From Rhynochetos jubatus (lineage: Eukaryota > Chordata > Aves > Eurypygiformes > Rhynochetidae): a stretch of DNA of 64,000 nucleotides. The stretch is from the NCBI GenBank assembly GCA_027574665.1, contig CM050654.1, forward strand, positions 22,636,222-22,700,221, written 5' to 3'. A program made the position numbers and the translations under genes. Shown here piece by piece: positions 61,931-64,000 of the stretch. Below the pieces are notes generated by a model, which had not been told where the DNA came from, made no database searches, and saw only the letters and a program-made list of their open reading frames with translations. Position 1 is the stretch's first letter; the number at the start of each line of letters is the position of its first letter.

Positions 61931-64000
61931 GTATGTTTTTTACACACGTACATCTTTCAACTTCTGTTTTGCTTTTCCCCTTCTGCTGAGTGAAGGTATG
62001 AGATAGCCATGAAATAACACCATTAGAAAAGCGGTTCCCTAAACAAACTAACTTTAAAGAAAAAAAAAAAAAGTATTTGTTTTGATAAAGTCAACAGCAT
62101 ATTAAAAAGTCCCAGCTAGAAAAATTCCACAAGTATCAATTCCAACAAGCTTCATGCTGATCTGATCTTCATTTATATCTAAGTAAACCAGCTTAAATAA
62201 CATTCTTAAAATGACATCTTGCTAATGAACAGCCTAGATAAATCCATAACAAAGTACAAATACATTGTTTGTCTAGATTTCAAAAAGCAAATTTCAGTAT
62301 TGATGTTATACCCATTACCTAAAACAAAACACATTTTTTGCTTCAATCTAGTATTTTCTAAACAGAAATACAAATTTTTCTTCCTTTTCTGCTTTTTTTT
62401 TTTCCACATACACTGAAGGAATGAGCACGTGACAAGAACCACAGCTTGTACACAAGGACAGCAAAGCACAGAAAGGACATGTACAGGGTACACAGCTGCA
62501 AGACACAAGCTGATCTTGGCCAGCTATGTCCAGGAGGAGAGGACAGGGAAAGTTTAAAAAAAAAACCCAACATAATCACTCTCCTAATATTCCCTTGTGG
62601 TCTTTCTTGTCTTCTGAAAAGCAGCTTAAAAAAACCTCCTCAAAATATTGTTAATTCCTATTAGGCTATCAAAGGAAATAAAGCAATTTTATGAGAAACA
62701 TTTTACATGCCTGCAATACTGAACAGGTCTGACCACCATGTCCATGTCAATGACTTTGGTGAAACTGGTAAAAATAACTCGTAAATACTGCTTTTCATAG
62801 AAAAACTTAATGAGTTCAAGCTATAATTTGCAGTATAAAAACTGGTTTTCAAGGTTAAAACAATTTTAAATTAGATTTTAATCAATAGGATCCCAAATGT
62901 TTTACTAGATGCCATAAAAAGCATCATTAACATAGCTTTCACCGATAGTTTTCCATAATAGATTCATGAGTAAACAAAACAAAATTAATGTTTGATACGT
63001 GTACAAACTATGAGCATTTTGCCAAACACTGCACTTCTTAAAGGCACTATTCATGTTTTCCATTTCTGCTAGCACTATGGCATTCAATTCCCTAAGCTGT
63101 CTTACTGAAACCCATGGGACTGTTTATTACATAAGGTACTGCAATTAAGACGGAAGAACTGCTGTGAAAGAGTAAGGAGAGCAGAATTGAGTATACTGCC
63201 AGCTTTTCTCTTTGAGACACATAAATGTGAGCAAACACCACACTAATATCTCTTTTTCAATGGATTCCAGTACAGCTGAATTGAAAGTTGGCATTCAATT
63301 ACACAGAAATTAAAAGACAAGCGTTTTTTGTTGAATGCAGCCCCATCTATTCTGGATCTAGAAATCAAAGACCAACATAAACAAGGGAATTAAACTCAGA
63401 ATTCAAGAACCTTTTTATAGGCAGCTTCCTCACTCAGTCTAAAGCCACATTTGAAAACAAAACCAAACCAAAAGCCCACAGCCAGCCAGTGTGGATAACG
63501 TGGGTTACTGCAGAGCATCTGAGTTGAAAGCACTCAGCCTCCGCAGGCCCATGGACACTGCACCGTCTGCCTGAAGACACCAAGCATTTCCGAGTGTCCC
63601 ATACCCCCTGAAGCCAGGCCCTGGTTTGCATTTTGGATTCTGTCTGTTTTTCTCAAATTGATCGTTTACAACAGCTACAGCAAGGCCTCATATTCCACCC
63701 CAAAAACTCAGAGACCAGTTTTTCCTCTACAAAGCGGTCAAGAAGCCCTTTGCAAAATCAGCCCCCACCTCCCCTACAGCATAAAAAGCAGCACCATTTC
63801 ACCAGAAGTATGTGAATTTTATCAAGAGCAATTACCATTTTGGGTTTCCCACTTGCCCTTTAACAAATGCCAGATAGACAAAGACAGCCGCTATTACAAC
63901 AGATGAAGAAGTAGAAAAAGAAGAAGAAAACAAAACAACTGAAATTTAACATTGTCCTGGTGGAGGAAGGTAAATGCCAGTTGGGTACCACTTGCTTTTT

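Larger units (their letters stand above)
60174..64000 (-). other. CERS6: CERS6 intron 1 (3' part)
   Basis: Non-coding sequence upstream of exon 2 in the gene's direction. Translation of the minus strand gives no match to the exon 1 protein start (MAGILAWFWNERFW in human), so the promoter and exon 1 are outside. It holds a 19-bp tandem repeat near 61118-61167, an AAAC microsatellite near 61464-61481, a TTTG-rich tract near 61854-61930 and a short G run near 61381. No interspersed repeat was recognised. Confidence 0.9.

Noticed and set aside
1-64000. Search for tRNA, snoRNA, microRNA, CRISPR or a new gene system
   Set aside because: No cloverleaf, regular spacer array, convincing long hairpin or second gene was seen by eye. 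Small RNA genes cannot be excluded without covariance-model searches.

Overview
This window looks like a stretch of a bird genome, and it lies almost wholly inside one protein-coding gene read on the minus strand: CERS6, ceramide synthase 6. Seven consecutive coding exons were found by translating the minus strand and checking AG/GT splice borders. From high to low coordinate they are 60173-60068, 57855-57725, 36780-36723, 18048-17998, 14073-13981, 7382-7254 and 5439-5333. They correspond to exons 2-8 of the ten-exon vertebrate gene and to about residues 57-282 of the 384-residue human protein (numbering from memory). Reading frame and intron phases agree at every junction, and no stop or frameshift was found, so the gene appears intact. 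Exon 1 with the promoter lies beyond 64000. Exons 9-10, which hold the acyl-chain-selecting loop, the acidic C-terminus and the 3' UTR, lie before position 1.

Within the protein, exons 2-3 encode the Hox-like domain, exon 4 opens the TLC membrane domain, exons 5-7 carry the Lag1p motif with the catalytic His pair, and exon 8 carries a late membrane segment. The enzyme joins a fatty acyl-CoA (C16 preferred in mammals) to a sphingoid base in the endoplasmic reticulum membrane.

More than 98% of the window is intron: part of intron 1 (60174-64000), intron 2 (2.2 kb), intron 3 (20.9 kb), intron 4 (18.7 kb), intron 5 (3.9 kb), intron 6 (6.6 kb), intron 7 (1.8 kb) and part of intron 8 (1-5332). The introns hold few recognisable repeats. 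There is a 5'-truncated CR1 LINE at about 2547-3725, a CR1 ORF2 fragment at about 38480-38695, a probable very old CR1 tail near 15715-15900, a partial endogenous-retrovirus LTR at about 50088-50404, and scattered microsatellites. Abundant CR1 plus this LTR type indicates a bird, and the LTR type suggests a neoavian rather than a chicken (inference from remembered repeat consensus sequences).

No second protein-coding gene, RNA gene, CRISPR array or new multi-gene system was found. The points most worth a second look are inside CERS6: a lineage-specific N-x-T sequon close to the active site, a non-standard pair of residues in the 51-bp exon 5, repeat tracts pressed against that exon on both sides, and three consecutive exons that could be skipped without changing frame.
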